From Prosthecobacter debontii (GTDB lineage: Bacteria; Verrucomicrobiota; Verrucomicrobiia; Verrucomicrobiales; Akkermansiaceae), in NCBI GenBank assembly GCA_945883455.1, contig CAMCXJ010000125.1, positions 1-6,101 on the forward strand: DNA of 6,101 nt. Reading direction: 5' to 3'. The notes beneath the pieces are model-generated. The model saw only the letters and a program-made list of their open reading frames with translations, had not been told where the DNA came from and did not search any database. Position 1 is the stretch's first letter, and every line of letters begins with the position of its first letter. The translations under genes and the position numbers were made by a program. Below, one piece after another: positions 1 to 6,089 of this stretch.

Positions 1-452
1 CGGTTCGGCCCGGCACCCACACTGACCTTGATAAACGGCGAGACCTCACGCGCCACGGTTTCCTTGATCCGCCGACCAATGGCCTCGACAGTCGAGGGCT
101 CACGCAAATTATACGGTAGCCACGCCCACATCTCGTCGATGGACAACACCGCCTCCACATGGATGCAATCCTCCACCGCCTCGATGATGCGGTGATGGTA
201 GCGGATGTCTTCCGGGGGCTTGGACTCCACGATGGCGATGCCCGGGCACATCACCCGCGCGTCGCAAATGCGGGTGCCGGTTTTCACCCCGAACGCCTTT
301 GCCTCGTAGCTCGCCGCGATGCAGCAGGAACTCTCCGCCATCACCGGAGCCACCCCCACCGGCCTACCCCGCAGCGCCGGATCCAGGTGCTGCTCCACCG
401 AAGCGAAATACGAATCGCAGTCGACAAACAGGGCAGTAAGAGGCTTCGGCAC
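1..452 (-). CDS. Y-family DNA polymerase, N-terminal part (gene continues beyond base 1)
   Basis: Lesion-bypass DNA polymerase; 150 codons of palm and fingers are present and the little-finger region lies outside the window. Visible motifs are VDCDSYFASVE (residues 10-20) with metal-binding Asp11 and a probable steric-gate Phe16, AASYEAKAFGVKTGT (46-60), SIDE (104-107) with the catalytic Asp106/Glu107, and SVGAGPN (144-150), the usual S(V/I)G.(G/A)PN turn. The catalytic residues look intact. The VAPVMAESSCCIAASYE stretch and SIDEMWAW match a Y-family subgroup often misnamed 'type VI secretion protein ImpB' in databases, rather than classical DinB or UmuC. GTG at 452-450 is the only plausible start: an in-frame TGA lies about 11 codons upstream with no other start codon between. 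No Shine-Dalgarno sequence is visible. A LexA-like palindrome 48 nt upstream suggests SOS induction. Family certain, exact subgroup likely. Confidence 0.9.
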   Translation of the reverse strand, partial: MPKPLTALFVDCDSYFASVEQHLDPALRGRPVGVAPVMAESSCCIAASYEAKAFGVKTGTRICDARVMCPGIAIVESKPPEDIRYHHRIIEAVEDCIHVEAVLSIDEMWAWLPYNLREPSTVEAIGRRIKETVAREVSPFIKVSVGAGPN

Positions 453-486
453 GGCGATAAGCGATGCACGCGAAAACCCACTGGGT

Positions 487-525
487 CAATCCGTAAAAAT
501 GTTCTTTTGAACAGTTTTCGGATTG
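487..525. repeat. Nested 39-bp inverted repeat after uvrB; possible terminator overlapping the SOS box
   Basis: Outer arms CAATCCG (487-493) and CGGATTG (519-525) are perfect complements. Inside them AAAA (495-498) pairs with TTTT (515-518), and TGTTC (500-504) pairs with GAACA (509-513) around a 4-nt loop. Together this is 16 base pairs with one mismatch (499/514) and one bulge (494). It begins 6 nt after the uvrB stop codon. In the uvrB transcript the inner hairpin is preceded by an A run and followed directly by five U residues, the layout of a weak, possibly bidirectional intrinsic terminator. The inner stem is AU-rich, so termination efficiency is doubtful. Beyond this element the 453-531 gap holds nothing else that I recognise. 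Confidence 0.6.
500..513 (-). promoter_or_regulatory. Putative LexA operator (SOS box) for the Y-family polymerase gene
   Basis: A perfect 14-bp palindrome, TGTTCTTTTGAACA, lies 48 nt upstream of the polymerase start codon and 18 nt past the uvrB stop. It fits TGTTC-N4-GAACA, which I recall as the motif inferred for verrucomicrobial LexA; it differs from the E. coli CTG-N10-CAG box and the Gram-positive GAAC-N4-GTTC box. Its place before a translesion polymerase is where an SOS box would be expected. I could not identify convincing -10/-35 elements, so its position relative to the transcription start is unknown. It also forms the tip of a longer inverted repeat (487-525), so a structural role in RNA is an alternative. 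Confidence 0.7.
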
Positions 526-531
526 CGTTCT

Positions 532-2712
532 TCACCCCTTCCGCCGCGCCTTCTTCCCGGGATATTTCACCTTCTTCTGCGGCGGCATGACGGGAGTTGC
601 ATTCTTCAAGGTGGCGATCTGATCGCGGAGGTGGGCGGCGCGCTCGAACTCGAGTTTCGAGGATGCCTCGCGCATTTCCTGTTCGAGTTCGGCAATGACT
701 CGGAGCTTGTCATAGGTGCCCTCGTCTTCGGCGACGAGAGAGGCGTTGAGTTTCTCGGCGTGCTGTTTGCCTTTTTCGTAGGAATGCAGGCTCTGCTGGA
801 CGGAGCGGATGACGGATTGCGGGGTGATGCCGTGCTCCTCGTTGTGCGCGATCTGGCGGGCGCGGCGGTATTCGGTGACGTTGATCAGGGTCTGGATGGA
901 ATCAGTGACGACATCCGCGAAAAGCACGCATTCGCCGTTGAGGTGGCGGGCGGCGCGGCCCGCCGTTTGGATGAGGGAGGTTTCGTTGCGGAGGAAACCT
1001 TCCTTGTCGGCGTCGAGGATGCAGACGAGCGAAACCTCCGGGAGGTCGAGGCCTTCGCGGAGGAGGTTGATGCCGATGAGGATGTCAAACGTGGCGGCGC
1101 GGAGCTGGCGGAGGATTTCGACGCGCTCGATGGCGTCGATGTCGGAGTGTAGGTAGCGGCATTTCAGCCCCGTGGAGGAAAGGTAATCCGCGAGATCCTC
1201 GGCGGTCTTTTTTGTGAGGGTGGTCACAAGCACACGCTCACCTTTCTCCACACGCATGCGGCAAAGCTCGATGGTCTCGTCGATCTGGCTCTTGAGCGGG
1301 CGGATCGTCAATACGGGATCGAGCAGGCCGGTTGGGCGGATGATCTGTTCTACTACGAGTGGCTTACCTCGCTTTTCCGGATCAAAGTCATCGATGGATT
1401 CCTCGTTGCCCGAGGGCTTGACCTTGATTTTCTTGAAATCAAACGGAGTCAGCCCGTCCTCGCCGGGCCTGCCTTTCGTGGCGATGAATTTTTTGTTTTC
1501 GGGCCGTGAGTTTACGATGTCGAATGGCCCCGGCGTGGCGGAAACATAGACGCGCTGCCCGGTCATTTCCATGAACTCGTCGAAGCGCAGCGGGCGGTTG
1601 TCCATCGCCGAGGGCAGGCGGAAGCCGTGCTCGACCAAGGTTGTTTTCCGCGATTTATCGCCCTCGAACATCCCGCCGATCTGCGGGATCGTGGCGTGGG
1701 ATTCATCGACGAGCAGGAGGAAATCGCGGGGAAAGAAATCGAGCAGCGTGTGCGGGCGCGAGCCGGGCGGGCGACCCGTTAGATGCCTGGAGTAGTTCTC
1801 GATTCCCTGGCAGAAACCCATTTCCGACATCATCTCCAAGTCATACTCTGTTCGCATCCGCAGGCGCTGCGCCTCGATGAGTTTGCCCTCCTTTTCCAAC
1901 TGCGGGATACGCGTGTCGAGTTCCTCGCGGATCTTGGTGATCGCGGTTTTCATCTTGTCCCCGGCGGTGACGAACTGCTTGGCGGGGTAGAGCGTGTGCG
2001 TTTCCAGAATCTCGATCACTTTCCCGCTGACCGTATGGATGGAGGAAATGCGCTCCACCTCGTCGCCGAAGAACTCGATGCGGATCGCCGTCTCATCGAG
2101 GTAAGCGGGATGGACTTCGACCACATCGCCGCGCACCCGGTATTTCCCGCGGCCGAAGGCGATGTCATTCCTTTCGAAAAGCAGGCCGACAAGAGCTGTT
2201 AGAAGCTCCTCGCGGGTGATTTGCTGGCCGACCCACACCGGGAACATCATGTCCTTGTAATCCTCCGGCGAACCCAATCCGTAGATGCAGGAAACTGAGG
2301 CGATCACGATGGTATCGTCGCGGGTGAGTAGCGAACCCATGGTCGAGAGGCGTAGTCGCTCGATCTCCTCGTTGATCGACGAGTCCTTCTCGATGTAGGT
2401 GTCGGAGCGCGGGATGTAGGCCTCGGGCTGGTAGTAATCGAAGTAGGAGACGAAATACTCGACCGCGTTGTGCGGGAAAAAGTTTTTGAACTCGGAGTAG
2501 AGCTGCGCGGCGAGGGTCTTGTTGTGGCTCATCACCAGCGCGGGCTTGCCGTGTCGCGCGATCAGGTTCGCCATGGTGAAGGTTTTCCCGGAACCGGTGA
2601 CGCCGAGCAAGGTCTGGTGCTTGTTTCCCGCCTCCAGGGATTTCACCAGCTTCTCGATCGCCTGATGCTGGTCGCCCTGGGGACTGTATTCGCTGGATAA
2701 ACGGAACGGCAT
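532..2712 (-). CDS. uvrB: UvrABC excinuclease subunit B
   Basis: DNA-damage verification helicase of nucleotide excision repair; it is loaded by UvrA and recruits UvrC. The 726-residue product shows, in order, Walker A GVTGSGKT (37-44), the strand-separating beta-hairpin YFVSYFDYYQPEAY (86-99), GIENYSRHLTGRPPG (about 303-317), DESH (336-339), IPQIGGMF, YVSATPG (389-395), RPTGLLDP (459-466), GINLLREGLDLPEV, QTAGRAAR, and a C-terminal UVR domain (about 670-703) that would contact UvrC. A lysine/arginine-rich tail follows. It is longer than the 673-residue E. coli protein mainly because about 47 extra residues lie between YVSATPG and RPTGLLDP. ATG at 2712 puts the start at MPFRLSSEYSP, as in the family. 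A GTG at 2769 would overlap the preceding stop and add 19 residues of non-family sequence. No ribosome-binding site or SOS box is evident upstream, so it may be read from the operon before it. Confidence 0.98.
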   Translation of the reverse strand: MPFRLSSEYSPQGDQHQAIEKLVKSLEAGNKHQTLLGVTGSGKTFTMANLIARHGKPALVMSHNKTLAAQLYSEFKNFFPHNAVEYFVSYFDYYQPEAYIPRSDTYIEKDSSINEEIERLRLSTMGSLLTRDDTIVIASVSCIYGLGSPEDYKDMMFPVWVGQQITREELLTALVGLLFERNDIAFGRGKYRVRGDVVEVHPAYLDETAIRIEFFGDEVERISSIHTVSGKVIEILETHTLYPAKQFVTAGDKMKTAITKIREELDTRIPQLEKEGKLIEAQRLRMRTEYDLEMMSEMGFCQGIENYSRHLTGRPPGSRPHTLLDFFPRDFLLLVDESHATIPQIGGMFEGDKSRKTTLVEHGFRLPSAMDNRPLRFDEFMEMTGQRVYVSATPGPFDIVNSRPENKKFIATKGRPGEDGLTPFDFKKIKVKPSGNEESIDDFDPEKRGKPLVVEQIIRPTGLLDPVLTIRPLKSQIDETIELCRMRVEKGERVLVTTLTKKTAEDLADYLSSTGLKCRYLHSDIDAIERVEILRQLRAATFDILIGINLLREGLDLPEVSLVCILDADKEGFLRNETSLIQTAGRAARHLNGECVLFADVVTDSIQTLINVTEYRRARQIAHNEEHGITPQSVIRSVQQSLHSYEKGKQHAEKLNASLVAEDEGTYDKLRVIAELEQEMREASSKLEFERAAHLRDQIATLKNATPVMPPQKKVKYPGKKARRKG

Positions 2713-2716
2713 GTGG

Positions 2717-2739
2717 CCGGGAAGATGGGGCTTCTCCGG
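2717..2739 (-). other. Hairpin immediately before the uvrB start codon
   Basis: In the uvrB mRNA, CCGG-A-GAAG pairs with CTTC-CCGG: eight base pairs with a single bulged A and a 6-nt loop. It ends 4 nt before the ATG at 2712, where a ribosome-binding site would normally be. There is no following U run, so it is not a typical intrinsic terminator. A second small stem, GCGGG/CCCGC (2750-2764, 5-nt loop), lies just upstream beside the preceding stop codon. The pair may damp or couple translation of uvrB, or may be chance in GC-rich DNA. Confidence 0.35.
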
Positions 2740-2765
2740 GATATTTCCAGCGGGGAAATCCCGCC

Positions 2766-3926
2766 TCACTGCGGCAAGCCATCACCCGCCGTGACCCCGA
2801 CGCGCGCGAAGCCTTTCGTCCCGCCCTCGGGAACCGGACGTCGGGACGTCGCTTTTTCCCAAACCGCATTCAGCGCGGCCTGTTCGGCGGGGAAATCGCT
2901 CGCCGCGGTTGTCACTGCTGCGGAACTCCATGTGCCATCGAGGGCATCGGAAAACCTCGGCTGATAGACCTCCGGCAGCAGGCGCGAACCGTCGCGGCGG
3001 CGGGGATAGGTGAGCGTCTGGTAGAGCGTGCCGCCCTCATTCACGAGCGAGAAAACCGGCATGCCCAGGCCGTCGGCGGCGGGGACGGGGCCACCATGGA
3101 GCGGTTCCGTGCCGAAGGCATATTCGAGGACGTTCGGGATATCATCCACATCCGGATCGGCGGCGAGCGAAACGACCTCCGGATCGGCCAACTGCGCGAA
3201 GTCGAACGACTCACCCTGCCAGCGGGCGGTGGTGCCCACGGCGAAAACCAGCGTGAATGGCTCGCTCAAGCCCGTGGGATTCGTCGCCCCGGGGCCGAGA
3301 AACGCGGATGCCCGGAGGGTGACGCGGTGGATGCCTTGGGCGGTGAAACCGAACGATGCATGGGTATGCGAACCGGCCGCGTAGTAGTAGGAATTTTCCT
3401 CCGCCGTATTGAACGTGCTCATCCAGACGGTGGGTTGACCCGACACGGTGTTCCAGAGCGAGAAATGGGAGGGGGTTCCGTGCGGGGGCTGGTAATCCAC
3501 CAGCTGGATTCGGATCCACGGGCGAGCCGTCCCTTGCGGCACCCGGGGATCGCCGGGAATGTAACTCCCGAACGTGCCTTCGGCTTGGTCGTTCCTGAAT
3601 CCCGGCCATGCCTCGCCGATGCCGGGCGTGCCCTGAACCGCAATCCACAGAGGCTGGCCCACAGGAGCGCCAGTGAAGGAAAACGCGGCGTTTGCGGGCT
3701 GCACGTGGCGGGCACCGGATATTGCGGGATTGCTGTTTACGTATGGCTTGTCGGCCAGAGGCAGGAACACGGCGGAGGATTCATAAGCTGCGGAATCCGT
3801 TTTCAGCCTGCTGTCCCATTCTCCTGCGGTGAATTGGCAACGGATATCCACGTGCTCGCCGAGTGGCTGGAGACCTGCCTGAACAAGAGTGGAAGTGAGG
3901 ATTGCGAAAAATGCGATGCGTTTCAT
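2766..3926 (-). CDS. Secreted choice-of-anchor M / surface-anchored-domain-like protein
   Basis: Predicted exported protein of 386 residues. A signal peptide is visible (MKR, hydrophobic core, likely cleavage after VQA at residue 17). Residues about 22-230 resemble the surface-anchored protein domain family (choice-of-anchor M / actinobacterial wall repeat type): LGEHVDIRCQF..GEWD near the start and GSHTHASFGFTAQGIHRVTLRASA (about 185-208) with its His-X-His near the end. After this comes DPDVDDIPNVLEYAFGTEPL (258-277), an acidic Asp-rich linker, and a C-terminal region with YPRRRDGS and GTWSSA like those ending many secreted verrucomicrobial proteins; no sortase or PEP-CTERM signal is seen. 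The start at 3926 overlaps the stop of the preceding gene as ATGA, implying translational coupling; longer starts would add an arginine-rich stretch read from that gene. Actinobacterial relatives accompany metal-type ABC transporters, so metal handling is inferred. Domain call is from remembered motifs, not a search. Confidence 0.7.
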   Translation of the reverse strand: MKRIAFFAILTSTLVQAGLQPLGEHVDIRCQFTAGEWDSRLKTDSAAYESSAVFLPLADKPYVNSNPAISGARHVQPANAAFSFTGAPVGQPLWIAVQGTPGIGEAWPGFRNDQAEGTFGSYIPGDPRVPQGTARPWIRIQLVDYQPPHGTPSHFSLWNTVSGQPTVWMSTFNTAEENSYYYAAGSHTHASFGFTAQGIHRVTLRASAFLGPGATNPTGLSEPFTLVFAVGTTARWQGESFDFAQLADPEVVSLAADPDVDDIPNVLEYAFGTEPLHGGPVPAADGLGMPVFSLVNEGGTLYQTLTYPRRRDGSRLLPEVYQPRFSDALDGTWSSAAVTTAASDFPAEQAALNAVWEKATSRRPVPEGGTKGFARVGVTAGDGLPQ

Positions 3927-4534
3927 GGGAGACCGGGAGGCAGGGCGATGTTGGTGCCCGAGTTGGTTTTGCGTTTCACTTCGGCGGCGTTGATGGAGGC
4001 CACCCGCCCATCGGCGTAGAGGTAATTCGACCTCCCTTTGCCCTCGGCAGGATCGCCGCCGCCGAAGCGGCTGACGGCGACATCGGCGGTGACCCCGGCC
4101 CAGCTCGACCAAAGGTTCGAATGGGTATGATCGTTGCCGGGACCTGGGCCGATGGAGTCGGCGCAGACGAAAGCGAGGAGAGTGTTGGCCGGATCGGGAA
4201 TCAGGGAGGGACGGTTCAGCGGCGGCCCGATGGGTTCGCCGAACGCATCCGTTTCCGGGACGAACAGGAAACTGTTGAGGATGTAGCTGGTGCCACCGGC
4301 GGCGAGACGCTCCTTCCCGCGCGGATCGGCGGGGCAGATGCGCATGTCATCGTATTTCCCCAGATAGCCCTCAAGGGCGGCGATCCATGCGTGATCCAGA
4401 GTGGTGCTGTGTGAGGTTTCCGGATACTTTCCGCCGTTGAGAGCAGCGAAAACGAGTCCCCCCAATCCGTCGACATGATGCATGCCGGCGGATATTTTTT
4501 GAGACTTCAAAACGCCTTCACCCCCATCTCCCAT
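3923..4534 (-). CDS. Pseudopilin-like protein lacking the N-terminal prepilin segment
   Basis: A protein of up to 203 residues matching the soluble part of type II secretion-like pseudopilins of Verrucomicrobia/Planctomycetes: GGKYPET (34-40), HAWIAALEGYLGKYDDMRICPADP (48-71), GTSYILNSF (81-89), a C-terminal NYLYADGRV (170-178) resembling the H-X9-DG region with the histidine lost, and NIALPPG near the end. The cleavage/methylation motif and hydrophobic helix (FTLIELL-type) that normally precede this are absent: an in-frame TGA at 4561-4559 prevents any upstream extension, and nothing like it occurs in the other frames of the upstream gene. Possible starts are ATG 4534 (28-nt overlap with the GTPase gene), TTG 4510 (overlapping its TGA), or ATG 4483; none has a clear ribosome-binding site. 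The 3' end overlaps the next gene as ATGA. It may be a remnant or a family of non-membrane pseudopilin derivatives; the intact reading frame argues against simple decay. Confidence 0.7.
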   Translation of the reverse strand: MGDGGEGVLKSQKISAGMHHVDGLGGLVFAALNGGKYPETSHSTTLDHAWIAALEGYLGKYDDMRICPADPRGKERLAAGGTSYILNSFLFVPETDAFGEPIGPPLNRPSLIPDPANTLLAFVCADSIGPGPGNDHTHSNLWSSWAGVTADVAVSRFGGGDPAEGKGRSNYLYADGRVASINAAEVKRKTNSGTNIALPPGLP

Positions 4535-5712
4535 TTCGGGAATGGATCGGGGAATTGCTCAGGCCAGAGCGCCGCATCGGACGCGATCTCCGCGCGAGTG
4601 AGCAGGCAGGACTCGAACATGGCGGTGAGGGCTTCGCGATCCATGTTGCGACCGATGAGGACGATCTCCTGGCGGCAATCGCCGTTGTTGCCCTTCCAGG
4701 CGCGGTCGATGTGGGCGTGGTCTTCCGGCCAATGCTCACGCGGCACGGCGGCCCAGAAGTGGCCCGCGCATTGGTGGCGGGTGACGGCTCCGGCCTGCGA
4801 CCACAAGCCCGCGTATTTCAGGCGTGTGGCGAGCCAGAAAATCCCCTTGGAGCGGATCACGCCGAGCCACTCTTTCTGAAGGCAGTCATAAAAACGCTGC
4901 GGATGGAAAGGCACCCGGCGCTCGTAGATGAAATTCGAGATGCCGTATTCCTCGGTCTCCGGCGTGTGCTCGACGAGCGAATCCAGCCAGCCTTCATGCT
5001 CCTCCGCCCGGTTCGCATCGTAGAGCCCCGTGCCGATCACCTTGTCGAGCGCAACGCGCGATTCGACGGTGTCGTGGATCACCGCCTGCGGATTGAGGGC
5101 GCGGATCATGCCGTGGACGGTCTTGAGTTCCTCGGCGGTAACGAGATCGGTCTTGTTGACCAGGATCACGTCGGCGAAGTCGATCTGGTCGTTGAGGAGA
5201 TCCACGATGGTGCGCTCGTCGCCTTCGCCGACGGCCTGGCCGCGGTCGTCGAGCTTCTCGGTCGTGGAGTAGTCGCGGAGGAAATTCGGCGCATCAACTA
5301 CGGTGACCATCGTATCAATGTAGGAAACGTCCGAAAGGGAAATTCCGGTTTCGTCGGTGAAGGTAAAAGTCTCCGCGACGGGCATCGGTTCGGAAACGCC
5401 GGTGGACTCGATGACGAGGTGGTCGAAACGCCCCTCGCGGGCGAGCTTGCCGACCTCCTTGAGCAGATCCTCGCGCAGCGTGCAGCAGATGCAGCCGTTT
5501 GACATCTCGACCATCTTTTCCTCGGTGTGCGAGAGCGCGGCGTCGCCGTTGCGGACGAGGTCGGCGTCGATGTTGACCTCGGACATGTCGTTGACGATGA
5601 CGGCCACTTTTTTCCCCTCGCGGTTGCGGAGGATGTGGTTGAGCAGCGTGGTTTTTCCCGATCCGAGGAAGCCGGAAAGGACGGTGACGGGGAGTTTGCG
5701 GGTGGTTTGCAT
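4507..5712 (-). CDS. COG0523/CobW-family GTPase, putative metal (zinc) chaperone
   Basis: Cytosolic G3E-class P-loop GTPase of 401 residues that probably inserts or delivers a metal, most likely zinc, to client proteins. Visible motifs: Walker A GFLGSGKTT (14-22), VNDMSEVNID (40-49), the hallmark metal-binding CICC (74-77) in GCICCTLREDL, ESTGVSEP (102-109), TVVDAPNFLRDY (137-148), and the base-specifying NKTD (186-189). The CobW C-terminal domain follows, with RRVPFHPQRFYDCLQ, GVIRSKGIFWLATR, and the ending ESCLLTRAEI...FPDPFPKWE. The protein looks complete. ATG at 5712 places the start just before the conserved KLPVTVLSGFLG; an upstream GTG at 5793 would overlap the preceding gene. It follows a small gene after 17 nt and runs into the pseudopilin-like gene without a gap. 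The absence of cobalamin genes in view favours the metallochaperone over a cobaltochelatase role. The family is certain; zinc specificity is inferred. No Zur site is visible. Confidence 0.93.
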   Translation of the reverse strand: MQTTRKLPVTVLSGFLGSGKTTLLNHILRNREGKKVAVIVNDMSEVNIDADLVRNGDAALSHTEEKMVEMSNGCICCTLREDLLKEVGKLAREGRFDHLVIESTGVSEPMPVAETFTFTDETGISLSDVSYIDTMVTVVDAPNFLRDYSTTEKLDDRGQAVGEGDERTIVDLLNDQIDFADVILVNKTDLVTAEELKTVHGMIRALNPQAVIHDTVESRVALDKVIGTGLYDANRAEEHEGWLDSLVEHTPETEEYGISNFIYERRVPFHPQRFYDCLQKEWLGVIRSKGIFWLATRLKYAGLWSQAGAVTRHQCAGHFWAAVPREHWPEDHAHIDRAWKGNNGDCRQEIVLIGRNMDREALTAMFESCLLTRAEIASDAALWPEQFPDPFPKWEMGVKAF

Positions 5713-5729
5713 GGGATCGAAAAAGATTT

Positions 5730-6089
5730 TCAGCGGGAGAAACGCTTCGCGGGCGGTGATTGGGCGGGTGCCTGGAGAAACAGCCGCAGCCATGCCTCGC
5801 CGTCGGCGGGTGCGAGCCAGGGGCGACTTTTGGGCAGCGAGCGGTATTTGCGGTGGCAGGCCGCGCGGTAGGCTTCGCCCATCTCGCGCCGGATCATTTC
5901 CTCATGATCCAGCAGCCATGAGAGAAAGGGTGCGAAGGCGGAAACGTGATCGGCCGGGTTCACCGGGGCGAGCGAATCGCGAGGCCACTTGCCCGGCACG
6001 GGGAGATCCCTACCCTGCCAAATGTGGCATCTCCCCGACGGCCTGATGAAAAGGAAGCCGCCTTCATTTTCAGACGGGAACCAACCCAC
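5730..6089 (-). CDS. Small protein of unknown function upstream of the GTPase gene
   Basis: I do not recognise this 119-residue protein. It looks genuinely coding: codon third positions are strongly G/C biased like its neighbours, composition is normal, and it ends 17 nt before the GTPase start codon, suggesting co-transcription. Visible features are a central amphipathic, probably helical stretch AFAPFLSWLLDHEEMIRREM (51-70), a basic region AYRAACHRKYRSLPKSRP (73-90), and WLAPADGEAWLRLFLQAP (91-108). No signal peptide or membrane segment is seen. Two cysteines (21, 78) and several histidines occur but form no clear metal site. The chosen GTG at 6089 is the first start codon in view; no in-frame stop lies between it and the window edge at 6101, so the true start may be further upstream. 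Confidence 0.6.
   Translation of the reverse strand: MGWFPSENEGGFLFIRPSGRCHIWQGRDLPVPGKWPRDSLAPVNPADHVSAFAPFLSWLLDHEEMIRREMGEAYRAACHRKYRSLPKSRPWLAPADGEAWLRLFLQAPAQSPPAKRFSR

Noticed and set aside
523..1152. Plus-strand open frame (209 codons) antisense to the uvrB 3' part
   Set aside because: Shadow of the conserved C-terminal half of UvrB; composition is typical of an antisense frame.
2713..2769. uvrB starting at the GTG at 2769
   Set aside because: It would add 19 residues with no counterpart at UvrB N-termini; MPFRLSSEYSP at 2712 matches where the family begins. Kept as a minor alternative.
2165..2869. Minus-strand open frame overlapping the uvrB start in another frame
   Set aside because: Arg/Gly/Pro-rich product without motifs, fully overlapped by UvrB and the end of the secreted-protein gene.
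2881..2894. Second SOS-box half-site TGTTC upstream of uvrB
   Set aside because: After TGTTC and four bases the sequence is GGGAA, not GAACA, and it lies inside the secreted-protein coding region.
3096..4019. Long plus-strand open frame (307 codons)
   Set aside because: It lies antisense to the secreted-protein gene and the end of the pseudopilin-like gene, which have a signal peptide and recognisable motifs; the product has no recognisable motif. Long antisense frames are expected in GC-rich DNA.
3927..4112. Upstream extension of the secreted-protein gene to 4112
   Set aside because: The added 62 residues are Arg-rich out-of-frame reading of the pseudopilin-like gene, and would bury a good signal peptide that begins at 3926.
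4555..5502. Plus-strand open frame (315 codons) antisense to the GTPase gene
   Set aside because: The minus strand encodes an unambiguous COG0523 protein; the antisense product is a low-complexity Val/Asp/Glu/Leu-rich mirror with no family features.
5713..5793. Upstream extension of the GTPase gene to 5793
   Set aside because: It would overlap the preceding gene by 64 nt; the family begins close to KLPVTVLSGFLG, consistent with ATG at 5712.
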